64,000 nucleotides of DNA from Hymenobacter sp. CRA2 (GCF_002007105.1 NZ_MVBC01000003.1:62001-126000), one strand, 5' to 3'. Counted from the stretch's first letter, positions 24,691 through 33,200 are shown. A program made the numbers and translations. Notes: generated by a model from the sequence alone, not told the origin.

Positions 24691-25982
24691 GGCGTGGCGC
24701 GTTCGTGTGAGGCCGACCAGTACGCCCGCACCTGCGTGCGGCGCCGCTCATCGGTGCGCGTCAGATCGTACTGATACACCAGCTGCCCGAGCCGACGCAG
24801 GAAGGGAAAACCTACGGCGTCGTAGTCGTAGTGGTCGTCGTTGAGCACTTCGTCGGCGTTGCAGTACACCACGGCCGAGAGCATGAATTCCACCCCGCGC
24901 AGCGAATCCACGATGCAGGCGTTGTCGATGAGAAAGCCGTAGGCCTGCCCGATTTTGTTGTAGATGCGCACGCCCTCGGGCAGCGGTGCCGGCGGGCCGC
25001 CGGCCAGCAAAAATTTGGCGTAGTTGTCGGGATACTCTTTTGCGTCGTAGTGCGGGTACTGACTCAGGCGCGGCGGCAGGCTCAGGTATTTGCGCAGAAA
25101 GGCATAGTCGTCGTGCGCCAGCCCGAAACGCTGCCGCGCCGGTACGAACTCCGGAAACAGCAGCGCCCGCAGCACCTGCTGCTGCTCAGCGAGCGGGAAG
25201 AAGTTCTTGGTGCTGAAGTCCATGGGCTCGTTCACTCGCTGCACGCCGGCCATATACGCCTTGCCGATGCGGTAGTTCTTGGCTGCCAGCCGCGGCAGGG
25301 GCTGCGCGTTGTATTCGGCCGCCTGATGCACTTCGCCGGTGGCGCCGCCCATGCTCGGCAGAAACACAAACGGGTTGGTGTGCCGCGAACCGGGTTCTTT
25401 GTCCCCGACCGACAGCCGGTGAATAATGCGCGTGCGCGGCAACCCGTACGCATTCAGGGAAGCCAGCGGCGCCTGCCCCACGTACTCGTACAGCCGATTG
25501 AAGGCATCGTTGTCGCTGACCAATAACACCTTGCGAATGTAGTTGCCGACGGTGGGCCGGTGGGCCGGCGCGGTGCTGTCCACCGCTACGCCCGTTTGCC
25601 CGGTAAAAGCCGAGTCGATGCGCAACGGGGTTTCGCGGTTTATCAGGGGCACGCCGCGGTTCATGGTGGCCGTGCTACCATACTGCGCACGCAGCTTTTC
25701 CAGCGCCAGCGCCGCCGCGGGCAGCTTCACGGTGCTGGCTGGGTAGAAGTACTCCGTGGGCTTCAGTCGGTAGGCGTACGATTTGAACGAGGGCCGCCCC
25801 TGCTCGTCGCGCCGAATCTGGGTATAGAGGATCTGCACCCGGTGCGCGGCCGGATCGGCCAGCACCCGGCGTACCACGGCGGCCGTGTCGTGAAGCAGCA
25901 GTTGCGGGAGCGGGTTGCGGCGCTGAGCCCATGCCGCCGGCGCGCATCCTAGTAGCAGCAGAAACGCAAAAAACCGGTTCAT
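24687..25982 (-). CDS. Exported serine hydrolase with class A beta-lactamase fold
   Basis: A 431-residue exported protein (signal peptide MNRFFAFLLLLGCAPAAWA; start ATG at 25980-25982) of the beta-lactamase2/PF13354 type. The active-site tetrad ASTVK (Ser about residue 82) and the SDN triad (LVSDNDAFNRL, about 152) are present. The KTG box appears as KIG in YNKIGQAYGF (about 340). It is longer than usual class A lactamases (about 290), with extra loops around YSSxx-like regions and a long C-terminus. The combination suggests a penicillin-recognising peptidase or lactamase-like hydrolase and not a proven resistance enzyme. It is coupled to the downstream VanX-like dipeptidase, which suggests a shared role in peptidoglycan peptide metabolism. 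Confidence 0.85.
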   Translation of the reverse strand: MNRFFAFLLLLGCAPAAWAQRRNPLPQLLLHDTAAVVRRVLADPAAHRVQILYTQIRRDEQGRPSFKSYAYRLKPTEYFYPASTVKLPAAALALEKLRAQYGSTATMNRGVPLINRETPLRIDSAFTGQTGVAVDSTAPAHRPTVGNYIRKVLLVSDNDAFNRLYEYVGQAPLASLNAYGLPRTRIIHRLSVGDKEPGSRHTNPFVFLPSMGGATGEVHQAAEYNAQPLPRLAAKNYRIGKAYMAGVQRVNEPMDFSTKNFFPLAEQQQVLRALLFPEFVPARQRFGLAHDDYAFLRKYLSLPPRLSQYPHYDAKEYPDNYAKFLLAGGPPAPLPEGVRIYNKIGQAYGFLIDNACIVDSLRGVEFMLSAVVYCNADEVLNDDHYDYDAVGFPFLRRLGQLVYQYDLTRTDERRRTQVRAYWSASHERATP

Positions 25983-26044
25983 CAGGCCGGAAGATACTTC
26001 CTGGCGCCGATGAACCGGTTGCTGCAATAGGCTAAACCGGCCGC

Positions 26045-26482
26045 TTACTTCGCGTCGCGGTTGTTGGAATCGTCGATGGTGCCGCCGTCGTTGGCGGAGC
26101 TGCGCGAGAGGCTGCCGTTGGCGTAGTAATCCGACTCGCCTTTGGGCTGGCTCTGGTTCTGCTTTTTCTCCGAATCCTGGCCCCCGCCCTGGTTGCGGTT
26201 GTCGTCGGGCACGCGGGCACCGGCGTGGCTGCTGCCCTTGGCGTTCTGGCCGCTGGCGGCGGGCTGATTCCGGTTGTCGGAATCGTTGCCGTGGTTGCCG
26301 CCGTGCTGGCCGGTGGTGCTGCGGCTGGCTTCGGAGCTGCTGGCTCCGCCGGGGCTGGCGTTGCCGATGTGCTTCTGCTCGCTGCGGTTCACGTTGCCGT
26401 CGGGGCTGGTCTTATCGATGGGCGCTTGACCGGGTGCTACCTGCCGGTTGGCATTCGGGTCGTTGCTCTTGGAAGTGCTCAT
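26045..26482 (-). CDS. Disordered hydrophilic protein 1 (Asn/Gly/Ser-rich)
   Basis: A 145-residue protein from the ATG at 26480-26482 (MSTSKSNDPNANRQ). It is almost entirely polar: Asn, Gly, Ser, Asp, Gln and Lys dominate, hydrophobic residues are nearly absent, and there is no signal peptide or Cys. Such composition predicts an intrinsically disordered, hydrophilin-like protein. It is the last of three tandem genes of similar character (26506-26718, 26823-27182). I do not know a function. Stress or desiccation protection is a guess from composition only. Frame choice is supported by the low-complexity but consistent amino-acid bias; the opposite strand gives Ala/Val/Gly-rich frames that look like artefacts. 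Confidence 0.7.
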   Translation of the reverse strand: MSTSKSNDPNANRQVAPGQAPIDKTSPDGNVNRSEQKHIGNASPGGASSSEASRSTTGQHGGNHGNDSDNRNQPAASGQNAKGSSHAGARVPDDNRNQGGGQDSEKKQNQSQPKGESDYYANGSLSRSSANDGGTIDDSNNRDAK

Positions 26483-26505
26483 GGTGCGGAAGCTTAGCGG
26501 TTGGC

Positions 26506-26718
26506 TTAGTCGGTAGTGTTGTCGTTGCGGCGCAGGTGCTTGGCCTCGTCGCGCACCTGCGAGCCGGCGCTGGCCTGGCCCTGCTCCTTGTCCTGCTGCT
26601 GGGTGTCGTCCTGCGCGTCTTTCTTTAGCGGAAACTGGTTCTGGCCGCTGTTGGCTACGCCTACTTTGTCGGCGCCGCTGCTCTCCTGATTGGTCGAATT
26701 TCCTTGTCCTTTGTTCAT
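26506..26718 (-). CDS. Disordered hydrophilic protein 2
   Basis: A 70-residue protein from the ATG at 26716-26718 (MNKGQGNSTNQESSG). It is rich in Gln, Asp, Lys, Asn and Ser, with the runs DDTQQQDKEQGQ and DEAKHLRRND, and has no hydrophobic core, signal peptide or Cys. It lies 23 bases upstream of the start of protein 1 and 104 bases downstream of the third gene, so the three may form an operon. No family recognised. An in-frame start further upstream (26757) adds a proline-rich tail that does not fit its neighbours. Confidence 0.65.
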   Translation of the reverse strand: MNKGQGNSTNQESSGADKVGVANSGQNQFPLKKDAQDDTQQQDKEQGQASAGSQVRDEAKHLRRNDNTTD

Positions 26719-26822
26719 AGCGGTGAGTGGTGTGGGTGGGTAAAGCGGCAAAGTCAAATTGTGAGGTGGTGAAGAGTGAAATGGTGGATTGGGGTTCTGT
26801 CACTTCACTATTCACCTTCGAA

Positions 26823-27182
26823 TTAAAGTCCGGGAACCTGCCCTGGCTGGCCCGCCGATGTACCGGTGCCCGCCGAGGCGGTGCTGCCGCCTACTTCGCC
26901 TTCGCCGGCGTTGCCGGGCGCGTCGTAGTGGGTGCTGCGGCTTACGTTGTGGCCTTTGGTCGCGTTGCCGCCCACGTTGCCGCCGCTGCCGGAGTTGTCA
27001 TCAGCGTTTTCGCCGGTGAGCACGCCCATCCGGTCGCCCATGCCGAAGCGGCCCTGCGGGTCGCGCTCCTGCTCGGGCGAGGGTTGCCCGGAAGCGGTGG
27101 CTTCGGCCTCGTACTGGCGGCCGGCTTCGCGGGCGTTCATTTCCTGGTTGAAGGGTTCTTGCTGAACCGGGTCTTGTTCCAT
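26823..27182 (-). CDS. Disordered hydrophilic protein 3 (Gly/Glu/Gln-rich)
   Basis: A 119-residue protein from the ATG at 27180-27182 (MEQDPVQQEPFNQEMN). The first half is acidic with Glu/Gln; the second half is Gly/Asn/Ser-rich (NSGSGGNVGGNATKGHN) and ends in GQPGQVPGL. It has few hydrophobic residues and no Cys. It is the first of the three-gene disordered cluster on the minus strand and is divergent from the rhomboid protease (27310). The 127-base divergent gap should hold promoters for both. No family recognised. Confidence 0.65.
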   Translation of the reverse strand: MEQDPVQQEPFNQEMNAREAGRQYEAEATASGQPSPEQERDPQGRFGMGDRMGVLTGENADDNSGSGGNVGGNATKGHNVSRSTHYDAPGNAGEGEVGGSTASAGTGTSAGQPGQVPGL

Positions 27183-27309
27183 GAGGTCGTCTTGGTTGAG
27201 GAGGTGGGTTGCTCTGGCTATACGGCAGGCTGCCGAGGCGGTTCCCGGTCGAGCTTGCCAACTTGGCCGATGCCAACCGCTTGGCAGGCTTGTAGCGGAG
27301 GCCATTGGC

Positions 27310-28089
27310 ATGGAACCCAGCTCGCCCCTGGCCGACGCCTTCGCCCGCAAAACCGACGCGGAGCTGCTCTACCTGACGCAGCACCCGCACACGTTTGCGC
27401 CCGCTTTAGTGGAAGCCGCCTGGGCCGAGCTGCGCCGCCGCGGGCAAATACCTGCACCGCCCGAACCAGATCAGGCCGCTTCCCGCCCCGCCCCCACCCC
27501 GGGTATAGGGAGCGTAGCCGTTACGCTCGGCCTCGCCGGCCTGAACCTGTTCGTGTTCCTGCTCATGGTAGCCAGCGGCGTCGATGCCCTGCACCCCGCC
27601 GGCCGCGACCTGATAGCCTGGGGCTCCAACTTCTCACCGCTGACGCTGCACGGGCAGTGGTGGCGCCTGCTCACGGCCTGCGCACTGCACGGCGGGCTGG
27701 CGCACCTGCTGCTGAATACCTACGCGCTGCTCGTCATCGGGGCCTTGCTGGAGCCACTGGTGGGCCGTGGACGGCTGCTGGTTAGCTACGTGCTCAGCGG
27801 GCTGGGCGGCAGCCTGGCCAGCCTGTGGTGGCACACGGGTGGCGTCAACAGCGTGGGGGCTTCGGGGGCTATTTTCGGGCTGTTCGGAGCCATGCTTACG
27901 CTTACGGCCACCAATGCCGCCCGCCTGAGCCGCCCGGCCCGGGCCGCGCTGTTTGTGCACACTCTCTACATCGTGGGGGCCAATTTTGCCGGCGGCGTGG
28001 GCACCGGCATCGACCATGCCGCGCACGTGGGCGGCTTACTGGCCGGGGCCCTGCTGGCGTGGCCGCTGCTGCGCCGGGTGGCGCGCTAA
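27310..28089 (+). CDS. Rhomboid-family intramembrane serine protease
   Basis: A 259-residue membrane protein from the ATG at 27310 (MEPSSPLADAFARK). A soluble N-terminal part (about 1-70, Pro/Ala-rich linker) is followed by six or so hydrophobic segments. Rhomboid motifs are clear: HGGLAHLLLNTYAL (about 137-150, the HxxxN-like loop), GASGAIFGLFGA (about 186-197) with the catalytic Ser, and IDHAAHVGGLLAGAL (about 236-250) with the catalytic His. It cleaves membrane proteins within the bilayer. The frame is open upstream to 27181, but that extension overlaps the divergent neighbour and lacks family similarity. Confidence 0.93.
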   Translation: MEPSSPLADAFARKTDAELLYLTQHPHTFAPALVEAAWAELRRRGQIPAPPEPDQAASRPAPTPGIGSVAVTLGLAGLNLFVFLLMVASGVDALHPAGRDLIAWGSNFSPLTLHGQWWRLLTACALHGGLAHLLLNTYALLVIGALLEPLVGRGRLLVSYVLSGLGGSLASLWWHTGGVNSVGASGAIFGLFGAMLTLTATNAARLSRPARAALFVHTLYIVGANFAGGVGTGIDHAAHVGGLLAGALLAWPLLRRVAR

Positions 28090-28114
28090 CCGGGGGCATC
28101 ACCCATTTATGCTA

Positions 28115-28146
28115 TTGCAGCGCAGGATGCTGCCATGATATTTTTG
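28115..28146 (+). promoter_or_regulatory. Bacteroidota-type promoter
   Basis: TATTTTTG at 28139-28146 matches the -7 consensus TAnnTTTG, and TTG at 28115-28117 lies 21 bases upstream in the -33 position. The ATG of the secreted-protein gene is 67 bases downstream (28213). This is the best promoter match in the window. Confidence 0.55.
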
Positions 28147-28212
28147 CACCATGCGCAACCACACGCTCGGTTCTGCACTATATATCTGGCACTTAAACCC
28201 AAACCCCGCGCT

Positions 28213-29118
28213 ATGAAACGCATTCTACTTTCCCTGCTGCTGGCCGCCGCAGGCACCGCCGCCTTCGCCCAGGCACTACCGCCCGTTACCAACGGCGGCT
28301 TCGAAACCTGGAACGGCAACGTGCCAACGGGCTGGACGACTACCGACCAACTGTATCTTGAACTCCTTGGGTTTCCGACCTCCACGGTGACGCAAAGCAC
28401 CGCCGATAAGCGCAGCGGTACGGCCGCCGCCAAGCTGCAGAACTTAGTCATTGGCCCCGCCTCGCTGCCGTCGTTGCTGATCCTGGGCAATGCCCTCGAC
28501 CTAGCCACGGATCAAAATTATCCTGGGGGCATGGCCTACACCGCCCGCCCCGCAGCCTTCCAGTTCTGGTACAAGTTTCAGGGCACGCCGGCCGATACGG
28601 TGCAGATGGTGGCCGTGCTGACCCGCGGCGGGGGCACTGCCCGGCAGGAAATCGGCGGCGGCGCCCAAGTGCTGCTTCCCAGCACCAGCACTAGCTACCG
28701 GCTCGGCCAACTGCCCATGGGGTACGCCGCCAACACACTCGCGCCGGATTCGCTGTTTGTCCTGATAGCTACCAACGGCGGCTCGGCCGGCGCCTCCTTC
28801 ATCATCGACGATATCGTGCCCACCAACACCGTGACGGCGGCCCAGGAGCCGATGCTCGCCGGCGCCCTGCTGGCCTACCCCAACCCCAGCACCGACGGCC
28901 AGTTTAAGGTGCGGGCCGAGCGTGACCATGACATTGTGGCCGGCACGCTCACCGTCACCGACGCCACCGGCCGCACGGTGCTGCGCCAGCCAGCCGTGGC
29001 AGCGGCCACGGTAGCCAACGGGCGGCCCGTAGACCTGCGCGGGCAGCGAGCCGGCATGTACGTGCTGCGGCTGGAGTCGGAGCGCGGCGCGGTGGTGCGG
29101 CGCCTCATGGTGAATTAA
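28213..29118 (+). CDS. Secreted protein with type IX secretion C-terminal sorting domain
   Basis: A 301-residue exported protein from the ATG at 28213 (MKRILLSLLLAAAGTAAFAQ signal peptide). The mature part starts with NGGFETWNGNVPTGW, a carbohydrate-binding-like or PCMD-like beta-sandwich (about 30-200), unknown in detail. The C-terminal region (about 225-300) is a T9SS type A sorting domain: LLAYPNPSTDGQF, VTDATGRTV and LRGQRAGMYVLRL, ending RRLMVN. The protein would be carried across the outer membrane by the type IX system and anchored or released. Its target function is not visible. A terminator follows at 29140-29168. Confidence 0.87.
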   Translation: MKRILLSLLLAAAGTAAFAQALPPVTNGGFETWNGNVPTGWTTTDQLYLELLGFPTSTVTQSTADKRSGTAAAKLQNLVIGPASLPSLLILGNALDLATDQNYPGGMAYTARPAAFQFWYKFQGTPADTVQMVAVLTRGGGTARQEIGGGAQVLLPSTSTSYRLGQLPMGYAANTLAPDSLFVLIATNGGSAGASFIIDDIVPTNTVTAAQEPMLAGALLAYPNPSTDGQFKVRAERDHDIVAGTLTVTDATGRTVLRQPAVAAATVANGRPVDLRGQRAGMYVLRLESERGAVVRRLMVN

Positions 29119-29139
29119 TCCTGCCTGACCTTGTGCAAG

Positions 29140-29168
29140 CGGCCGACCCGGACAGCCCGGGTCGGCCG
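29140..29168 (+). terminator. Intrinsic terminator
   Basis: A perfect 12-base stem CGGCCGACCCGG/CCGGGTCGGCCG with a five-base loop is followed by TTTT and lies 22 bases after the stop of the type IX-secreted protein. Confidence 0.85.
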
Positions 29169-29213
29169 TTTTGCGTTTACCTTGCGCGGCGTTATTCCCC
29201 GCCTCGTTTGCGC

Positions 29214-30467
29214 ATGGCCAATCCCCTCTCCCCCACTCCGCCCGACGACGCAACCGGTCCTTCCCAGCCGCGTTGGCGGCGGGCCTTTGGGGCGGTGCGC
29301 AAGGCGGCCAAGGCTCCGCTGGCCGGGCTGGAGGCGCTGCTCCAAACCGGGCGCAGCTACCGCCATTTCCTGCTGCCGGCCCTCAACGGTGCCATCGGCG
29401 ACCAGTTGGCGGCGCGCGGCGACCAGCGGGCCATCCGCCTCAGCTTCCGCCGCCACGATCAGGACGTGGCGGCCATCGACCTAAACCTGACCGATGGCCC
29501 CCGCCCCACCGTGGTTTTTCTGCACGGGCTGATGGGCGACGAGCACATCTGGCAAACCGGCCCGGCGGGCCTGCTGCGCTACGGCCCGCGGCTGGCCGAA
29601 GACACCGACGTGCGTTGCCTGTACGTGCGCTACAACACCGGCCGCCACATCAGCGAAAACGGCGGCGACCTGCACCGCCTACTTACCCAGCTGATAACGG
29701 CCTGGCCCGATGCCATCACCGACCTGGTGCTGGTGGGCCACTCCATGGGCGGGCTGGTGATTCGCTCGGCGGGGTATTATGCGAATGAAGAAGGAAGAAT
29801 GAAGGAGGAGGAATTGGGAGTTGACGCGGCCCTAGCCTATGCCGAGGGCTCAAGACAGGATAGATACACCGAGGAAGAAATAGGAGTTGACGCGGCACCG
29901 GCCGGCGCTGCGCCGGCTGCCGCTCCAGAGAAATCAGCGCCTGAATCCAGCGCTGCATTCCGCGACTCCGCGGCACCGTGGCTGCCTTACCTGCGGCAGG
30001 TGTTTTTGCTGGGCGTGCCGAACGAGGGCTCCTTTCTGGAGCAGAACAGCTTTCTGACGGTGCTGGCCCTGCGCCGCTTCGACCTGCGCCTGGCGCACCT
30101 GCTGGCTGATACCATCGACCGGCGCAGCAACGGCATCCGCGACCTGCGCCACGCCCGCCTCGTGGACGAAGACTGGCAGAACCCGCACGCCGACGACCTG
30201 CTGCCGCCGCGCACGCCCGTGCCGCCGCTGCCCGGCGTGCAGTACCACGTGCTGGCGGCCTCGCTGCTGAAAAACGCCGAATCAGTGCTGTCGCAGTACT
30301 TCGGCGACGGGTTGGTGGGCGGCGGCTCGGCCACGGGCAGCGTGTTTCGGCGCAGCACCCAGGTGCACGTGCGCGTGTTTCCGCGCCAGCACCACGGCAC
30401 CCTGCTCGCCGACACCGACGTGTACGCGTATCTGCGGACGCGCATTCTAGAGCCGTATCAGCCGTGA
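29214..30467 (+). CDS. Alpha/beta hydrolase (lipase-like) with a low-complexity insert
   Basis: A 417-residue alpha/beta-fold hydrolase from the ATG at 29214 (MANPLSPTPPDD). TVVFLHGLMGDEHIW gives the oxyanion-type strand (about 99-112), and GHSMGGLVIRSAGYYA (about 177-193) the nucleophile elbow with catalytic Ser. VFLLGVPNEGS follows the insert, and the C-terminal HHGTLLAD contains the likely catalytic His. Between residues 190 and 250 a Glu/Ala-rich segment (EEELGVDAA ... EEEIGVDAA) interrupts the fold. Lipases/esterases of this shape usually have no such insert here. Substrate unknown; no signal peptide. It converges on the GH31 gene, with a shared hairpin at 30538-30569. Confidence 0.85.
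   Translation: MANPLSPTPPDDATGPSQPRWRRAFGAVRKAAKAPLAGLEALLQTGRSYRHFLLPALNGAIGDQLAARGDQRAIRLSFRRHDQDVAAIDLNLTDGPRPTVVFLHGLMGDEHIWQTGPAGLLRYGPRLAEDTDVRCLYVRYNTGRHISENGGDLHRLLTQLITAWPDAITDLVLVGHSMGGLVIRSAGYYANEEGRMKEEELGVDAALAYAEGSRQDRYTEEEIGVDAAPAGAAPAAAPEKSAPESSAAFRDSAAPWLPYLRQVFLLGVPNEGSFLEQNSFLTVLALRRFDLRLAHLLADTIDRRSNGIRDLRHARLVDEDWQNPHADDLLPPRTPVPPLPGVQYHVLAASLLKNAESVLSQYFGDGLVGGGSATGSVFRRSTQVHVRVFPRQHHGTLLADTDVYAYLRTRILEPYQP
29779..29945 (+). repeat. In-frame low-complexity insert with a 66-base-spaced direct repeat
   Basis: A polypurine stretch (29779-29820) and the 14-base direct repeat GGAGTTGACGCGGC at 29817-29830 and 29883-29896 lie inside the hydrolase gene. The spacing of 66 bases (22 codons) keeps the reading frame, and both copies encode EEE(L/I)GVDAA. 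Base composition differs from the flanking gene. Confidence 0.7.
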
Positions 30468-30537
30468 ACTAGCCTATTGAGAAGCACGCCTGGGCTGGCT
30501 GTGTAAAGCAATTACTGGCTGCGCCGCTGTAAAGAAA

Positions 30538-30569
30538 AAGCCCCCGCTGCCTTTCGGCGGCGGGGGCTT
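30538..30569. terminator. Bidirectional terminator between convergent genes
   Basis: A stem AAGCCCCCGCTGCC/GGCGGCGGGGGCTT (14 bases, one G-T pair) with loop TTTC lies between the hydrolase stop (30467) and the GH31 stop (30587). Five A precede it on plus, giving a T-run on minus. Confidence 0.8.
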
Positions 30570-30586
30570 CGTGCATCAGCAAAGGC

Positions 30587-33040
30587 TTACTTCAGCAGCA
30601 GTTCCGCGAAATCAGCCGGCACTACCAGCTGCGGCAGTTCCTGCCCGCCGGTACCGCAGTACGCTGGCTTCACCTCCACCGCCTGGCCATCGACGGTGGC
30701 CGTGAGGATTTCCGTGGTCAGGGGCCAACCGTGCAGCACCACGCGGTAGGTGCTCCAGCTAGGTGCCCAGTCGCCTTCCGTCTGCTGCTGCACGCGCAGG
30801 CTCATGGCCGTGCCGCTTACGGCGTAGCGGCGCACGGTGGCCTGCCCCTGCTGGTAGCCGTAGCCTTCGCCGCCGTCGTCGTAGAGGGTGCTGGTCAGCT
30901 CACCGTTTTTGTAGTACACGTGCAGGGTCAGCTCCGTTACGGGGTGCTCGTCGGTGTACTGCATCACGGGGCGGGCCGGAATGACAGCGCCGGCGCGTAC
31001 GTAGACCGGGATGCGGTCCAGCCCGGCGGGGGCCCATACTTCCACGCCGCCGTCGCGCAACTCGTCGGTCCACCAGTAGTACCACTGACCCTTGGGCAGG
31101 TACATCCAGCGGCCGTCGGCGCCGGCCTGCGTGATGGGGCACACCAGCAGGTTGTCGCCCACCCCGAACTCGGCCATGCGCTGGTAGGTGTCGATGTCGC
31201 TCTGATCGAGGAAGGCCAGGGGGCGCAGCACGGGCGTGCCGTGCTGCACGTACTGCCAGAAGGCCGTGTAGAGGTAAGGCAGCAGCTGGTAGCGCAGCTC
31301 AATAAAGTGCCGGGCCAGGTCGGTGTACTCCTCTCCAAAAGACCAGGGCTCCTGGTCGCCGTGGTCGCCCGAGCTGTGGGTGCGGAAGAACGGGTGGAAG
31401 GCTGCCAGCGCCACCCAGCGCACGTACAGCTCACCGTCGGGGGTGTTGATGAAGCCGCCCACATCGGAGCCGATGAAGGAGAAGCCCGAGATGCTCAGGC
31501 GCTGGCACTGGATGTTGGCCAGCCACAGGTGCTCCCAGGAGGCAATGTTGTCGCCTGTCCAGCCTGAGGAGTAGCGTTGCCCACCCGAATACGTGCTGCG
31601 CGTGATGGTAAAGGGCCGGTTCGGGTACGAGAAGCGCTTCACGCCCTCGTTGGTGGCGCGGGCCATCTGCATGCCGTACACGTTGTGAGCCTTTTTGTGC
31701 GAGCAGGGGTTGCCGTCGTAGTCGAAGCGCACGTCGTCGGGGAAGGTACCCTTCTCGAACACGGCCGGCTCGTTCATGTCGTTCCACACCCCGCGTACGC
31801 CTACCTCCTGGATCAGGCCCTTGAACAGGCCCGCCCACCACTCGCGCACCGTGGGGCGGGTGAAATCGGGAAAGTGGCAGAGGCCGGGCCACACCGAGCC
31901 CTTCATCAGCGGGCCGTCGGCGCGGCGGCAGAAGTAGTCCTGCTCGAAGCCTTCCTGCCACACCGGGTACTGCGGGTCGATTTTGATGCCCGGATCGATA
32001 ATGACGATGGTTTTGAAGCCGTCCTCGGCCAGCTCGCGCACCATTTTCTCGGGCTCGGGGAAGTGCTCCGGGCTCCAGGTGAAGCAGCGGTAGCCGTCCA
32101 TGTAGTCGATGTCGAGGTAGAGCGCGTCGCAGGGGATGCGGCGCTTGCGAAACTCGGCCCCGATGCCGCGAAACAGCTTTTCGGGGTAGTAGCTCCACTT
32201 GCACTGGTGGTAGCCCAGGGCCCAGAGCGGGGGCAGCTCGGGCGTACCCGTCAGGCACTTGGTGTATTCCTGCGTGACTTCCAGCAGCGTGGGGCCGTAG
32301 ATGAAGTAGAAGTTCATCTCCCCGCCGTGGGCCCAGAACGAGGTGACGTCGGCGCGCTCGGCGGCGAAGTCGAAGTAGCTTTTAAACGAGTTGTCGAAGA
32401 ACAGACCGTAGGCTTGCTTCTGGTGCAGGGCCAGGAAGAAGGGAATGTTCTTGTAGAGCGGGTCCGAGCCTTTTTCGTAGCCGTAGGTGTCGCTGCCCCA
32501 GTTGCAGAAGCGCTGCCCGCGCAGGTTCATGTTGGCGGGCTTGTCGCCGAGGCCGTAGTAGTGCACGCCGGGCTGCACCTGCTGGCTCATCTTGACGATG
32601 TCGTTGCCGGATTCCCAGTCGTACTCCCAGTGGAAGCCCTTTTCGTACTCCATGAGCACGATGCCGGAGCGGTTCAGCAGGCGCACGTGCATGCCCTCCT
32701 TGCCCACGATGCAGATCAGGCGGCCGGTGGTGAGGCGGTAGTGGTCGTCTTTTTCGACGAATTCCAGCAGCGAAGCTTCCTGCCGGGGCGGCGTGCCCTG
32801 CTCGAAGGCGTAGCTGAAATCGGGGGCGAAATGGCCGTCGGTGCTGTAGCGGAAGCGCAGCACCTTGTCGCTGATGACCTGCACGAGCAGCACCACCCCG
32901 TTGGCGGCCGTAAAGCGGAAATCGGCCTTACCCGGCACGACCTCGGCGCGGATGACCTGGCCCGGAAAGAATTCCTGGCGGCCCTTCTGGGCCAGGTCGT
33001 TAATCATGTAATTATTATCCTGAATCGTCGACTCGTTCAT
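30587..33040 (-). CDS. GH31-family alpha-glucosidase
   Basis: An 817-residue glycoside hydrolase family 31 enzyme that releases glucose or a related sugar from the non-reducing ends of alpha-glucans or oligosaccharides. Visible landmarks are the N-terminal beta domain (1-230), the barrel motif ALGYHQCKWSYYP (about 275), DIDYMDGYRCFTWSPEHFP (about 305-325), the nucleophile motif GVWNDMNEPAVF (about 415-425), and the acid/base region SGWTGDNIASWEHL (about 488-502). C-terminal beta domains follow. There is no signal peptide, so it acts in the cytoplasm. Its neighbours are GlgB and a degenerate glycosyltransferase; the context suggests glycogen or maltooligosaccharide breakdown. The exact linkage preference cannot be read. 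In-frame Met12 is a possible alternative start. Confidence 0.93.
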   Translation of the reverse strand: MNESTIQDNNYMINDLAQKGRQEFFPGQVIRAEVVPGKADFRFTAANGVVLLVQVISDKVLRFRYSTDGHFAPDFSYAFEQGTPPRQEASLLEFVEKDDHYRLTTGRLICIVGKEGMHVRLLNRSGIVLMEYEKGFHWEYDWESGNDIVKMSQQVQPGVHYYGLGDKPANMNLRGQRFCNWGSDTYGYEKGSDPLYKNIPFFLALHQKQAYGLFFDNSFKSYFDFAAERADVTSFWAHGGEMNFYFIYGPTLLEVTQEYTKCLTGTPELPPLWALGYHQCKWSYYPEKLFRGIGAEFRKRRIPCDALYLDIDYMDGYRCFTWSPEHFPEPEKMVRELAEDGFKTIVIIDPGIKIDPQYPVWQEGFEQDYFCRRADGPLMKGSVWPGLCHFPDFTRPTVREWWAGLFKGLIQEVGVRGVWNDMNEPAVFEKGTFPDDVRFDYDGNPCSHKKAHNVYGMQMARATNEGVKRFSYPNRPFTITRSTYSGGQRYSSGWTGDNIASWEHLWLANIQCQRLSISGFSFIGSDVGGFINTPDGELYVRWVALAAFHPFFRTHSSGDHGDQEPWSFGEEYTDLARHFIELRYQLLPYLYTAFWQYVQHGTPVLRPLAFLDQSDIDTYQRMAEFGVGDNLLVCPITQAGADGRWMYLPKGQWYYWWTDELRDGGVEVWAPAGLDRIPVYVRAGAVIPARPVMQYTDEHPVTELTLHVYYKNGELTSTLYDDGGEGYGYQQGQATVRRYAVSGTAMSLRVQQQTEGDWAPSWSTYRVVLHGWPLTTEILTATVDGQAVEVKPAYCGTGGQELPQLVVPADFAELLLK

Positions 33041-33200
33041 GAGTTCAGGGGGAGCATAAGCACGAAGTGAAAAAAGCCTTCCGACGGGCCAAGCTCAGCA
33101 GAAGGAAGCCGCAAAATACGGATGTTTCTGGTGGTTTCCGCGGGCGAGGCTTGTTTGCCGGCCCGGCTGGCTGTAGGTTCGTGGCCTACGTACGCTTACT

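Noticed and set aside
31577-33070. A 497-codon open frame antisense to the GH31 gene
   Set aside because: Same reason: low-complexity composition, no motif, and complete overlap with an intact GH31 enzyme.
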